From: Cyclobacteriaceae bacterium
GTDB taxonomy: Bacteria > Bacteroidota > Bacteroidia > Cytophagales > Cyclobacteriaceae
DNA: 42,892 nucleotides
Direction: 5' to 3'
NCBI GenBank assembly: GCA_026989505.1
Contig: JALSJF010000248.1
Span: 1-42,892 of the forward strand
Shown here: positions 33,126-42,015 of the stretch, one piece after another
Layout of the letters: the number at the start of each line of letters is the position of its first letter
Numbering within the stretch: position 1 is the stretch's first letter
Made by a program: the position numbers and the translations under genes
Notes under the pieces: generated by a model
Database searches by the model: none
What the model was told of the DNA's origin: nothing
What the model saw: only the letters and a program-made list of their open reading frames with translations

Positions 33126-34508
33126 TTACTTTTTCTTATTCTTATACTGTCCGGGGTCAATAGTATGTTTGGCCAGCAGCCGGTAAAACGACCTGCGCGG
33201 CATGCGGGCATAATTGGCAGCCATGGTTACGTTGCCGTGTGATTTGTTGAGGTAGTGATGTAAAGCATGTTGCTCAAAATCGGCCGTTACCATCTCCCGG
33301 GCAGCCATAAAGCCTTTCTCAAAATTCGACAGGCCCTCGGATTGAATCGACATGGGCAAATGTTCGGAGTCAATGAGATGGTTATCCGTAAGGATAATTG
33401 CCCGCTCAATAACCGCTTGCAACTCGCGCAAATTACCCGGCCAATCGTACTGAATAAGTTGGTCGAGGGCCGCAGAAGAAACCCGTTCTACTTTTTTGTT
33501 TAGCTTTAGCACCCCCTTTTTTAAAAAATGATAGATATACAGGGGCAGATCTTCTTTGCGGTGGCGCAAGGCCGGCAACTCAATGGTAAAGGTGTTTAAC
33601 CGGAAGTACAAATCCTGGCGGAATTTGCCAGCTTTAATCATTGCCTCCAGGTTTTGGTTGGTAGCCGCAATAAGCCGGGCATTGATAATCTGCGTTTCGT
33701 TACTGCCCACCGGCCGCACTTCGCCAAATTGCAAAAACCGCAGGAGTTTTACCTGCATCGGCATAGGGATATCGCCAATTTCATCCAAAAACAAGGTGCC
33801 GCCATCGGCCATCGCCAGCAAACCCTTTTTATTGCTCAGCGCCCCGGTAAAAGCCCCTTTCACATGCCCGAAAAGCTCACTTTCAATAATATCGGCTGAA
33901 AAGGCCGTACAATTTACTTTGATAAAAGGCTTATCGCTCAGGGCACTGCGGTTATAAATAGTTTCTGCCGCCAGTTCCTTGCCGGTGCCGGTCTCGCCCA
34001 CAAACAACACAGTGGAACTGGTGGGGGCTACCTGGTTGATCATCTTCTCCAGGTTTTTCATCAGCGGTGAACTGCCAAACACCATATCGGTAGCCTGCGC
34101 CTGGTGTAACTCGCTAATGGCAGAATACCTTTCGCGCAAATATTGGTTGTTTGAGCGTTCCTCAAGCAAGGCCCAAAGAAACCTCGATGCCGCCCCGGAG
34201 ATCATGCGCACGGCCGGAGGCTTGTGGGCCAGGATTTCTTTATGCACCCCGGGGCTACCGGTAACCTCAATCACAATATCATAGGTTATTTTGCCGGTCG
34301 TAAAAACCTCTTTAAAATCGGTGTGGGTTTGCAAGTGGGCCTCCCGGGCCAGCACCATCCCTTCCGCCTCTTCATCGGTATCAATAACCATAGCAATTTC
34401 TACGGTAGGATCGGCCAGAAAAAACTCGATCAGCGCCCGGCCGCCTTTCCCCGCCCCGATGATAATGATACGGGTGATGATATCTTGTTTGCCGGAGGAT
34501 GAAGCCAT
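33126..34508 (-). CDS. Sigma-54-dependent activator with N-terminal Rossmann domain
   Basis: The 460-residue protein has three parts. Residues ~12-110 look like a Rossmann nucleotide-binding domain: IIIIGAGKGGRALIEFF (glycine-rich turn at 18-23), an acidic strand end AMVIDTD, then DIVIEVTG. Residues ~142-375 are an AAA+ sigma-54 activator domain with Walker A GETGTGKE (171-178), the sigma-54-contacting GAFTGA loop (218-223), Walker B LFLDE (239-243) and arginine-finger region FRQDLYFR. A Fis-type helix-turn-helix follows at ~426-447 (GNVTMAANYARMPRRSFYRLL). No receiver, GAF or PAS domain is present, so the Rossmann domain, perhaps binding NAD(H) or NADP(H), is the likely sensor. It faces hypF divergently. 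Confidence 0.92.
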   Translation of the reverse strand: MASSSGKQDIITRIIIIGAGKGGRALIEFFLADPTVEIAMVIDTDEEAEGMVLAREAHLQTHTDFKEVFTTGKITYDIVIEVTGSPGVHKEILAHKPPAVRMISGAASRFLWALLEERSNNQYLRERYSAISELHQAQATDMVFGSSPLMKNLEKMINQVAPTSSTVLFVGETGTGKELAAETIYNRSALSDKPFIKVNCTAFSADIIESELFGHVKGAFTGALSNKKGLLAMADGGTLFLDEIGDIPMPMQVKLLRFLQFGEVRPVGSNETQIINARLIAATNQNLEAMIKAGKFRQDLYFRLNTFTIELPALRHRKEDLPLYIYHFLKKGVLKLNKKVERVSSAALDQLIQYDWPGNLRELQAVIERAIILTDNHLIDSEHLPMSIQSEGLSNFEKGFMAAREMVTADFEQHALHHYLNKSHGNVTMAANYARMPRRSFYRLLAKHTIDPGQYKNKKK

Positions 34509-34595
34509 TCGTCTGGTACACGGTTTCTAAAACATAAAACTAACCTTTTTAAAGCAAGTCAACAATAAAACTATTCTTGTAGTATATTCGTTGCC

Positions 34596-36854
34596 ATGGA
34601 TACCTTCCACATTCATCTGCAAGGCATTGTACAGGGCGTAGGCTTTCGTCCCTTGGTGTATCAACAGGCGCAGAATTACGGCCTCCGTGGCTGGGTAAAC
34701 AATACCAACGATGGTGTCCATATCGAAATCAACGCCACCGGCAGACAAGCGCAGGAGTTTTACCGGTTCATCGTTGCCAATCCACCCAGGCTGGCCGTCA
34801 TCACTAACCACACCATGGCCAGGGTAGCCAATAGAGATTACGCCAGCTTCACCATTATTGAGAGCGGCACCGATGTCAGGCCCAACCTGCCCTTAACCCC
34901 TGATTATGCCCTGTGTGACGATTGCCGGAACGACATTGCTACAACAACCAACCGCAGGCATAACTACGCCTTTACTACCTGCACCAACTGCGGGCCACGA
35001 TATTCCATCATCACCGCCCTGCCCTATGACCGCCCCCATACCACAATGGCCGTTTTTGCCCAATGCCCCGATTGCGCGCAGGAATATAACAACCCGCTTG
35101 ACCGCAGGCACTTTTCGCAGACCAACTCCTGTCCGGCTTGTGGTATTGCTTTATTTACCGACCATGAAACCAAAACAACGATCCCGCAACTTGTAACCTC
35201 CTTACGGCAAGGTAACATTATTGCGGTCAAAGGCATTGGTGGCTTCCTGCTGCTATGTGATGCCGGCAACCGCAGGGCTATCGACAAGCTGCGGCAACGA
35301 AAAAACCGGCCGGCAAAGCCTTTTGCGGTCATGTATCCCGACCTTCCCTCGGTAAAAACCGACTTCTGTGTCAGCAAAACCGAGGAACAATGGCTTACCA
35401 ATGAGGTGTCGCCCATTGTTCTGTTAAAGCCCCGGCCGGTAACCTGCCGCCTGGCCCGGGAGGCCATTGCCCCGGGCTTAAAGCGCCTCGGTTGTATGTT
35501 ACCTTATGCCCCTTTGTTCCACTTGTTGTTGCAGGGGTTTCGCCAACCGGTGGTGGCCACCAGTGGCAACATCAGTGGCTCGCCCATCATCTATACTAAT
35601 CAACAAGCGGCAACGGAGCTGGCCGGAATTGCCGATAGGGTTGTTTACCATACCCGTGATATTGTCATTCCCCAGGACGACTCGGTAATGGTCTTCAGCG
35701 AAAAATCCCAACAAAAAATACTCCTGCGCAGGTCGCGGGGGCTGGCGCCAACCCTGCTCAAGCCTGGTTTCACCCTACCCGATAATACGATACTGGCAGT
35801 CGGGGCGCAAATGAAGAGCAGTTTCGCCTTTACCAATAAAGGGCTTCTTTATGTGAGCCAATATCTGGGTGATATGGACAATTACCTCACCCAAACTGCT
35901 TATGACCATACGGTCAAACATTTCTTTAAGGTATTTCAGGCCCATCCGCAACGCATAGCCGGGGATTTGCACCCCGGCTATTTTACCACCCAATACGGGC
36001 ATGACCTGGCCAGAGAATATGCTGTTCCTTTTGTCGGGGTGCAACATCATAAGGCTCACTTTTTTGCCGTACTGGCCGAAAATAAATTGTTGGCCCGGCA
36101 AGAGCCGGTGCTGGGGGTTATCTGGGATGGCACTGGCTATGGTGAGGACGGCCAGATTTGGGGCGGGGAGTTTTTTGTTTATCATCACGGCCGTGCTGAC
36201 CGTGTTGCCCACATCCCCTATTTTCCTTTTATCCTGGGCAATAAAATGCCCCGCGAACCGCGTATTTCTGCCCTGGCCATTATGCCGGACAGCCCGCTGA
36301 CTGCCGCCATGTTTACCAAAACAGAACACACCCTCTACACCAGGATGCTGCTCCAGCCAACGTTGCATACTTCCAGCATGGGGCGCTTGTTTGATGCCGT
36401 AGCTGCACTTACCCTGGGCGTCAACAAAACTTCTTATGAAGGAGAGGCTGCCATGCTGTTAGAAACAGCCGCCACTTCCTGGTTCGATAAATACCCGATA
36501 GCGGATACCCCGGCCTATGCCATCGACAGCCGGTGGGAAAATATTTTAGTGTACTTATCACAGCAAATAGCAGCCGATTTAAAGGCGAAAGAACCAGCCG
36601 GCAAAATTGCGGCCCGGTTTCACCTGTTCCTGACAGAACTGATAAAACACCAGGCCCGGCAGCAAAATAGCAGGCGGCTGGCCTTTAGCGGGGGGGTGTT
36701 CCAAAACAACCTGTTGGTTGACCTGCTACAAGAAATACTGGGCGGAGAATTTTCTTTATACTTCCATCAACAACTCCCTGCCAATGACGAATGTATTTCG
36801 TTCGGTCAATTGGCTTATGTAGTACACCATACGGATGAGATTTCTGCCGGCTGA
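34596..36854 (+). CDS. hypF: Carbamoyltransferase HypF (hydrogenase maturation)
   Basis: The 752-residue protein makes the thiocarbamoyl donor for the cyanide ligands of [NiFe] hydrogenase, from carbamoyl phosphate and ATP, and passes it to HypE. Domains in order: acylphosphatase-like (GIVQGVGFRPLVYQQA, Arg18, WVNN with Asn36), two zinc fingers (C107/C110/C129/C132 and C157/C160/C179/C182), a YrdC-like domain (~190-375), and a Kae1-like transferase with HHKAH (His484-His488) and VIWDGTGYGEDGQIWGGEF. It looks intact. No other hyp gene or hydrogenase gene lies in the window. The 87-base gap to the divergent sigma-54 activator may carry shared control. Confidence 0.95.
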   Translation: MDTFHIHLQGIVQGVGFRPLVYQQAQNYGLRGWVNNTNDGVHIEINATGRQAQEFYRFIVANPPRLAVITNHTMARVANRDYASFTIIESGTDVRPNLPLTPDYALCDDCRNDIATTTNRRHNYAFTTCTNCGPRYSIITALPYDRPHTTMAVFAQCPDCAQEYNNPLDRRHFSQTNSCPACGIALFTDHETKTTIPQLVTSLRQGNIIAVKGIGGFLLLCDAGNRRAIDKLRQRKNRPAKPFAVMYPDLPSVKTDFCVSKTEEQWLTNEVSPIVLLKPRPVTCRLAREAIAPGLKRLGCMLPYAPLFHLLLQGFRQPVVATSGNISGSPIIYTNQQAATELAGIADRVVYHTRDIVIPQDDSVMVFSEKSQQKILLRRSRGLAPTLLKPGFTLPDNTILAVGAQMKSSFAFTNKGLLYVSQYLGDMDNYLTQTAYDHTVKHFFKVFQAHPQRIAGDLHPGYFTTQYGHDLAREYAVPFVGVQHHKAHFFAVLAENKLLARQEPVLGVIWDGTGYGEDGQIWGGEFFVYHHGRADRVAHIPYFPFILGNKMPREPRISALAIMPDSPLTAAMFTKTEHTLYTRMLLQPTLHTSSMGRLFDAVAALTLGVNKTSYEGEAAMLLETAATSWFDKYPIADTPAYAIDSRWENILVYLSQQIAADLKAKEPAGKIAARFHLFLTELIKHQARQQNSRRLAFSGGVFQNNLLVDLLQEILGGEFSLYFHQQLPANDECISFGQLAYVVHHTDEISAG

Positions 36855-36882
36855 AAGGGCAGGGCCGCTTTGTATTGCCCTA

Positions 36883-36968
36883 TTAACCCTGATGTAATTA
36901 ACTGATAAACAGTTATTTATTAATTAATTTCGTCATTATTGACGAAAATCGTGAATAATCCGGGTTAA
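36883..36968 (+). repeat. 86-bp TTAACCC element, copy B
   Basis: It begins TTAACCCTGATGTAAT, ends GGGTTAA (perfect 7-base terminal inverted repeat) and is exactly 86 bases, like the copy at 13217-13302. Its internal hairpin is stronger: ATTATTGACGA (36935-36945), loop AAA, TCGTGAATAAT (36949-36959), with one central mismatch. It fills most of the gap between hypF and the purine nucleoside phosphorylase gene, in the same orientation as copy A. Confidence 0.75.
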
Positions 36969-36998
36969 ATTACGATAATTGCCGCATATTTTTTTGCT

Positions 36999-37808
36999 AT
37001 GGAAAAGATCAGGGAAGCCGTCAGCTACATTCAGCAAAAATGCCAGCAACAGCCCGAAACAGGCGTGATACTGGGTACCGGCCTGGGAGGTTTGGTAGAA
37101 AAAGTAGCCATCAGTTGCGAAATACCGTATGACAAAATCCCCCACTTTCCGGTTTCTACCGTTGAAAGCCACCATGGCCGGTTGTTGTTCGGTCACCTTG
37201 AAGGAAAAACCGTAGTGGTCATGCAGGGGCGGTTCCATTATTACGAAGGCTATACCATGCAGCAGGTTACCTTCCCGGTACGGGTAATGAAACTACTGGG
37301 CATCAAAACCCTGCTGGTTTCCAATGCGGCCGGGGGCCTGAACCCGGAATTTAAGGTAAGTGATTTGATGATCATTAACGACCATATTAACCTGCTGCCG
37401 GCCAACCCGCTTACCGGCCCCAACTACAACCAACTTGGCCCTAGGTTCCCCGACATGAGCGAACCCTACAACCGTACCCTGATTAAAAAAGGCCTGGAAA
37501 TCAGCGAGTCGCTAACTACTACGGTACATCAGGGCGTATATGCTGTGGTAACCGGCCCCAACCTGGAAACCCCGGCCGAATACCGCTACCTGCAAACAAT
37601 CGGGGCCGATGCCATTGGTATGAGTACGGTACCCGAAGTGATTGTGGCCCGCCATATGGATATCCCGGTATTTGCAGCCTCGGTGATAACTGACCTGTGC
37701 TACCCCGGGGCTATAGAAAAAGTTTCGGTAGAAAAAATCATTGCCGCAGCCAACAAAGCGGAGCCCAACCTTACGGCCCTTTTCCGCCAACTTATTGGCA
37801 GCCTCTAA
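36999..37808 (+). CDS. punA: Purine-nucleoside phosphorylase (trimeric type)
   Basis: The 269-residue enzyme splits purine nucleosides with phosphate to base and (deoxy)ribose 1-phosphate in purine salvage. It matches the trimeric PNP family: [17 protein letters not shown] (phosphate-binding loop), [76 protein letters not shown] and [16 protein letters not shown]. The Asn near [10 protein letters not shown] that contacts the base in some members is replaced, since the segment here reads [11 protein letters not shown] (Asp), which may alter purine choice. Its stop codon interlocks with the convergent head-GIN gene. The promoter probably overlaps or adjoins the 86-bp element upstream. Confidence 0.94.
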   Translation: MEKIREAVSYIQQKCQQQPETGVILGTGLGGLVEKVAISCEIPYDKIPHFPVSTVESHHGRLLFGHLEGKTVVVMQGRFHYYEGYTMQQVTFPVRVMKLLGIKTLLVSNAAGGLNPEFKVSDLMIINDHINLLPANPLTGPNYNQLGPRFPDMSEPYNRTLIKKGLEISESLTTTVHQGVYAVVTGPNLETPAEYRYLQTIGADAIGMSTVPEVIVARHMDIPVFAASVITDLCYPGAIEKVSVEKIIAAANKAEPNLTALFRQLIGSL

Positions 37809-38533
37809 GGGACAAACAGCAACTGGCCCCGGCTTTCTTCAACTACATTAAGAGCGGCCGGGATCTGACGGTGCATCACCACATCACCGAAACTATAAAT
37901 CCCCCCGTAAATACTATCCGAAACATTCACGTGCAGGGTGTTGGAGCCATAATGGGCTATTTTACCTAACCCCGCCTGCAAGCCTTCCCCAAAAAATATA
38001 CCGTCATTCCAGTAAAACCATAAATCGAGTTGGTTCACCGTGCCCTCAATATAAAAATTAGTAAGGCCGTTGGTAACAAGGTTAAGCCCGTTGAGCTTTA
38101 CGGTAAGGTAAAAGTCACCGGAAGACTCCAGCGCTTCCAGTTTAAGCTGGTCATAAACCAGGGTGTCTGTACTAAGAATGTTGCCCGAACCCCGTAAGGT
38201 GACCCGCTCCAGCCGGGGGGCGGTTACGTCCACTACCGGGTCAACGTATTTTCGGGTCCAGTTGCAGGTATTCAGGTTATCAAGATACAAAACCCCATCC
38301 ACCACTTCAACCCTGATGCCGGCCAGCAAATTACTGCCCGTGGTAACGGATACCTCCTGCACCGTACCGGAGGTAATATTTACTTCAATATTGCTGCTGA
38401 CATCAATGGCGCTGAAGCCGGCCACGCTAAAGGTAGCTGTCTCCAGGGGGCCGCTGGCTTTAAAACAGCCCGCCCCATCGGGGTTACAGGCCAGCATTGC
38501 TCCGAGTAATAGTATGTAGCTTATCTTTTTCAA
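37805..38533 (-). CDS. Head-GIN (DUF2807) lipoprotein
   Basis: The 242-residue protein is a predicted lipoprotein (LLLGAMLAC, Cys16). Its mature part is a repetitive beta-helix-like DUF2807 domain: [77 protein letters not shown]. Such proteins are abundant in Bacteroidota and are thought to sit on the outer membrane or cell surface; their ligands are unknown. It overlaps the upstream PagL-like gene by four bases (ATGA type), so the two are probably translated together. Confidence 0.9.
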   Translation of the reverse strand: MKKISYILLLGAMLACNPDGAGCFKASGPLETATFSVAGFSAIDVSSNIEVNITSGTVQEVSVTTGSNLLAGIRVEVVDGVLYLDNLNTCNWTRKYVDPVVDVTAPRLERVTLRGSGNILSTDTLVYDQLKLEALESSGDFYLTVKLNGLNLVTNGLTNFYIEGTVNQLDLWFYWNDGIFFGEGLQAGLGKIAHYGSNTLHVNVSDSIYGGIYSFGDVVMHRQIPAALNVVEESRGQLLFVP

Positions 38534-39657
38534 AATCTAACTCCTATGCCATATTCAAGTACTTCGGCCACGGCAAAATGGCTTTTTAATGTGAGCGAAG
38601 CATAAACATGCTCAGTAAAATAATATTTCAGGCCCACCTTAAAATACATCCAATCGCTTGGCGTATAGGGTTTATAAAAATAAACCCCCACCTGGGTAAC
38701 CAGGGCCAACCGGTGCAGGATCAACTCATGGCCTATCATAACAGACGCACTCCGGTAATCCGGAAAACCTTCATTTAGTGGTTGCTTGTTTTCGATTTCA
38801 GCTTTGTAGGCCTTGTTAACAAAGCCTTCCAGTCCGGCATCAAGAATACTCTTTTTACCAACCCGTTTATTCCAGAAAACCGCAAAGGCATAATAGGGCA
38901 GCCTGCCGGAACCAATCGGTTTTTTCTCATTGAAACCAATCCTGAAATCAACGTTTATATAGGCTTTGGTACTATAACCCTGTTGGTTTATTTTATCGGT
39001 TTTAAATTCGGGTTCTTCGGCAGACAACATATACCTGGCCCCAATATTCAGGTTGATGATGTTCATCCCCAAATTAGGTTGTTGACGCGAGGCATTTGAA
39101 AAATGCGATAACAGCAGGGTGGTACCCACCCTTACCCGCGATGAAACCCGTCTTTCATAGCCTACCCCCAGGTTAATGCTCCAGGGCATCGGGGCACTGA
39201 CCAGGGTGTTTTTGTTATTGTTGTCCTTATCATAGGCTTTGGTAACATAGGCCAAACCAAAACCCAAACGGGCCTGAAAATCGTTTTTACTCCGGGTATA
39301 GTCGTTCAGGTGAAAAATAAGCCCCGCGTTCAGGGTCATGGCTTTGCCCAGCACCTCATCATTTTTCAGGTCAAAGTAGCTAAATGAAAAGTTGATAGTC
39401 GGATAACCATAAATTTGTTCCCAGGCTTTATGACCATAGGAATATTTACTGAAATTCAGCCGGAAACCGGTTGGGTGCCCCTTTATCAGTTGACCAATAA
39501 CATCACGGTGCTTGATAATAAAGCCACCCAATACATCAGCCCCAACCGCATAGGTATAAGGTGTGGTGCGCTCCTGGGCGACAAGCAAATGGCCGGCCAT
39601 GAGAAATAGCCCGAGATATATTAGTTTTGAACGATGAAGCACTGGTTTTAAAAACAT
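38530..39657 (-). CDS. PagL-like lipid A deacylase / acyloxyacyl hydrolase family, outer membrane
   Basis: The 375-residue protein has a signal peptide (LIYLGLFLMAGHLLVAQ). The rest is an alternating beta-barrel pattern ending with an aromatic C-terminus (EYGIGVRF), as in outer-membrane proteins. The segment LLLSHFSNASRQQPNLGMNIINLNIG fits the PagL pattern, with the His-Ser pair of the catalytic site, so 3-O-deacylation of lipid A is a plausible activity. It is longer than typical PagL, with an extra C-terminal barrel region. ATG 39657 is chosen; an ATG at 39699 would add 14 residues antisense to the divergent gene. It overlaps the head-GIN gene. Confidence 0.82.
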   Translation of the reverse strand: MFLKPVLHRSKLIYLGLFLMAGHLLVAQERTTPYTYAVGADVLGGFIIKHRDVIGQLIKGHPTGFRLNFSKYSYGHKAWEQIYGYPTINFSFSYFDLKNDEVLGKAMTLNAGLIFHLNDYTRSKNDFQARLGFGLAYVTKAYDKDNNNKNTLVSAPMPWSINLGVGYERRVSSRVRVGTTLLLSHFSNASRQQPNLGMNIINLNIGARYMLSAEEPEFKTDKINQQGYSTKAYINVDFRIGFNEKKPIGSGRLPYYAFAVFWNKRVGKKSILDAGLEGFVNKAYKAEIENKQPLNEGFPDYRSASVMIGHELILHRLALVTQVGVYFYKPYTPSDWMYFKVGLKYYFTEHVYASLTLKSHFAVAEVLEYGIGVRF

Positions 39658-39674
39658 CAATTGACAAATATAGA

Positions 39675-40373
39675 ATGAAGCTGGCAGACAAAATAGCAAT
39701 TGTAACCGGATCGAGCAAAGGGATAGGCCTGGCTACGGCAAAGAAATTGCTGGAAAAAGGGGTAAAAGTAGCCGGCTGGAGCCGCTCGGCCACCCCCATA
39801 AAGCACCCCAACTTTACCTCTGTGCAGGTAGATGTAGGCAGTTATGATGAAGTAAAAAAGGCTTTCGGACAAACCATTCAACGTTTTGGCGAAGAAGTTG
39901 CCATCCTGATAAATAATGCCGGCCTGGGTTTTGAAGGTGATTTTGAGTCGCTGGCTGAAGAAAAATGGCACCTGATGTTTAGCACCAATGTTGACAGTAT
40001 TTTTTATTGTACACAATTGGTTATCCCCAAAATGAAAAACCTTGGCGAAGGCCATATTGTCAATATTTCTTCCATTGCCGGCACCAATGGCATAGCCGGC
40101 ATGGCCGCTTATTGTGCTACCAAACATGCCGTACGGGGCATTTCACATGCTTTATTCAAAGAATTACGAAATTATGGCATCAAAGTAAGCACCGTATATC
40201 CCGGCTCTACCCAAACTAACTTTTTTGCTGATTTCACCTCGGTTGCCAGTAATGAAAATATGATGCAGCCTGAAGATATTGCCCTGACAATCGCCCAGTT
40301 GCTGGAAACTTCGGCAAATTATTTGCCGGTTGACATCGAAGTAAGACCTTTGCAACCTAAAGGAAAACAGTAG
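39675..40373 (+). CDS. Short-chain dehydrogenase/reductase (SDR)
   Basis: The 232-residue protein is a classical SDR: TGSSKGIG (cofactor loop, residues 11-18), LINNAGLGFEG, VNISSIAGTNG (catalytic Ser region) and YCATK (Tyr146, Lys150). It most resembles FabG-like 3-oxoacyl reductases or broad carbonyl reductases, but the substrate is unknown. Its start, MKLADKIAIVTG, is only 17 bases from the divergent PagL-like start, so the two promoters must overlap each other or lie inside the neighbouring coding sequence. gldA begins three bases after its stop codon, so it probably heads the gld operon. Confidence 0.92.
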   Translation: MKLADKIAIVTGSSKGIGLATAKKLLEKGVKVAGWSRSATPIKHPNFTSVQVDVGSYDEVKKAFGQTIQRFGEEVAILINNAGLGFEGDFESLAEEKWHLMFSTNVDSIFYCTQLVIPKMKNLGEGHIVNISSIAGTNGIAGMAAYCATKHAVRGISHALFKELRNYGIKVSTVYPGSTQTNFFADFTSVASNENMMQPEDIALTIAQLLETSANYLPVDIEVRPLQPKGKQ

Positions 40374-40376
40374 GGT

Positions 40377-41297
40377 ATGTCCATTGAAGTAAGTAGTTTG
40401 GTAAAAAAGTACGGCCGGCAAAAGGCCGTTGACAACCTGACTTTTGCTGTTGGCAAGAACGAAATTGTCGGTTTCCTGGGACCTAACGGAGCCGGCAAGT
40501 CAACCACGTTAAAAATAGCCACCGGTTACCTTACCCTAACTACGGGCACAGTAAAAATTTGCGGCCTTGATGTAACCGCCCAACCTATTGCGGTGAAAAA
40601 GAAAATCGGCTACCTGCCCGAACATAATCCGCTTTACTTAGAAATGTATGTGCACGAATACCTGCAGTTTTCCGGCCGGTTTTACGGTCTCAGGGGCAAA
40701 CTTTTGCGCCACCGGGTTAACGAGGTAGTTGCCATGTGCCAGTTACAAGTGGAACAGAACAAGAAAATCGGCCAGCTTTCAAAAGGGTACCGCCAGCGGG
40801 TGGGGCTGGCGCAGGCCTTGCTGCATGAACCGGAGGTGCTTATCCTTGATGAACCTACCTCCGGCCTGGACCCGAACCAGCTTATTGAAGTACGGGAATT
40901 GATCAAAACCATCAGCAAAGATCGCACGGTCCTCTTCTCTACCCATATAATGCAGGAAGTGCAGGCCATTTGCGATCGGGTAATCATCATCAACAATGGC
41001 AAATTAGTGGCTGATGATACCCTGGCCAATATCCTGGAGGGCCAGGCCAGGCAAGTGCTGGAAATAGAGTTTGCCGGAGAAATTGCCCGTGAAAAAATAA
41101 CTGGTTTTGCCGGCCTGGTACGCTTAACCCCGTTGGGTAATAATTGTTATGAAATAGAGTTAGATTATAGCCACGATGCCCGTCCGGAGTTGATGAAGCT
41201 TATCACCAGGCATGAACTGCCCCTGATAGGCATTAAACAAAAAGAAGTAACCATGGAAAAAGTTTTTAGCGCCTTAACCAAAAAGCCCGATGCTTAA
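40377..41297 (+). CDS. gldA: Gliding motility ABC transporter ATPase GldA
   Basis: The 306-residue ABC ATPase has Walker A GFLGPNGAGKST, the Q-loop region IGYLPEHNPLY, signature LSKGYRQRVGLAQALLH, Walker B VLILDEPTSGLDP and the H-loop STHIMQEV. The C-terminal ~90 residues form the extension typical of GldA/DrrA-like exporters. Together with GldF and GldG it forms an ABC transporter needed for gliding in Flavobacterium; its substrate is unresolved. gldF overlaps its end by eight bases. The three genes are contiguous here. Confidence 0.94.
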   Translation: MSIEVSSLVKKYGRQKAVDNLTFAVGKNEIVGFLGPNGAGKSTTLKIATGYLTLTTGTVKICGLDVTAQPIAVKKKIGYLPEHNPLYLEMYVHEYLQFSGRFYGLRGKLLRHRVNEVVAMCQLQVEQNKKIGQLSKGYRQRVGLAQALLHEPEVLILDEPTSGLDPNQLIEVRELIKTISKDRTVLFSTHIMQEVQAICDRVIIINNGKLVADDTLANILEGQARQVLEIEFAGEIAREKITGFAGLVRLTPLGNNCYEIELDYSHDARPELMKLITRHELPLIGIKQKEVTMEKVFSALTKKPDA

Positions 41298-42015
41298 TAT
41301 TTTCCGCAAAGAAATAAACGAATACCTCAGCTCATTGATCGCCTATGTGGTTATTGGGGTTTTCCTTACCGCCCTGGGCCTGCTCACCTGGATTTTTCCC
41401 GAAACCAATGTGCTTGATTACGGCTATGCCGATATGGGCACCCTGTTTACCCTCGGGCCCTTTGTGTTGATGTTTCTCATTCCGGCCATCACCATGAAAA
41501 TGTTTGCCGAAGAGTTAAAAACCGGCAGCTTCGAAATCCTTGCCGTTAAGCCGGTAGCTATTTGCGATATCGTGCTTGGTAAGTTCCTGGCCAGTTGGGC
41601 AATTTCAATTATCGCTATTTTGCCCACCCTGGTTTATTTTTTCAGCCTTTATCAGTTAGCCAGCCCACGGGGTAACATCGATATAGCCGGTATTGCCGGC
41701 TCATACATTGGCCTGCTCATTCTCTCTGCCGTTTTTACCGCCCTGGGGTTACTGGCCTCTTCGCTTACCCGAAACCAGGTCATTGCGTTCGTGCTGGCAG
41801 CATTTTTATCGTTTCTGGTATTCACCGGGCTCAACTCCCTGGCCAATATCAATGTTTGGTCGGCCCTGGCCCCCCTGCTCAGCTACCTTAGCTTAGAGCA
41901 ACACTATAATGCCATGAGCCGTGGGGTGCTTGACTCGCGCGATATTGTTTACCTGTTCAGCGTAACTGTTTTGTTGTTGTTTTTTACCCGTTTAAAACTT
42001 ACGTCACCGCAATGA
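41290..42015 (+). CDS. gldF: Gliding motility ABC transporter permease GldF
   Basis: The 241-residue protein is an ABC-2-type permease with about six membrane helices. It matches GldF by the FRKEINEYLSSLIAYVVIGVF start, LTWIFPETNVLDYGYADM, FLIPAITMKMFAEELKTGSFEILAVKPV and SLEQHYNAMSRGVLDSRDIVY. It should form the membrane channel for the GldA ATPase with GldG. Its start lies eight bases inside gldA, and its end shares an ATGA overlap with gldG, so translation of the three is coupled. Confidence 0.94.
   Translation: MLNIFRKEINEYLSSLIAYVVIGVFLTALGLLTWIFPETNVLDYGYADMGTLFTLGPFVLMFLIPAITMKMFAEELKTGSFEILAVKPVAICDIVLGKFLASWAISIIAILPTLVYFFSLYQLASPRGNIDIAGIAGSYIGLLILSAVFTALGLLASSLTRNQVIAFVLAAFLSFLVFTGLNSLANINVWSALAPLLSYLSLEQHYNAMSRGVLDSRDIVYLFSVTVLLLFFTRLKLTSPQ

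Noticed and set aside
34512-34530. Sigma-54 promoter for hypF (TGGTACACGG region)
   Set aside because: The -24 half is passable but the -12 half lacks the required GC, so hypF cannot be shown to be sigma-54 dependent from this sequence.
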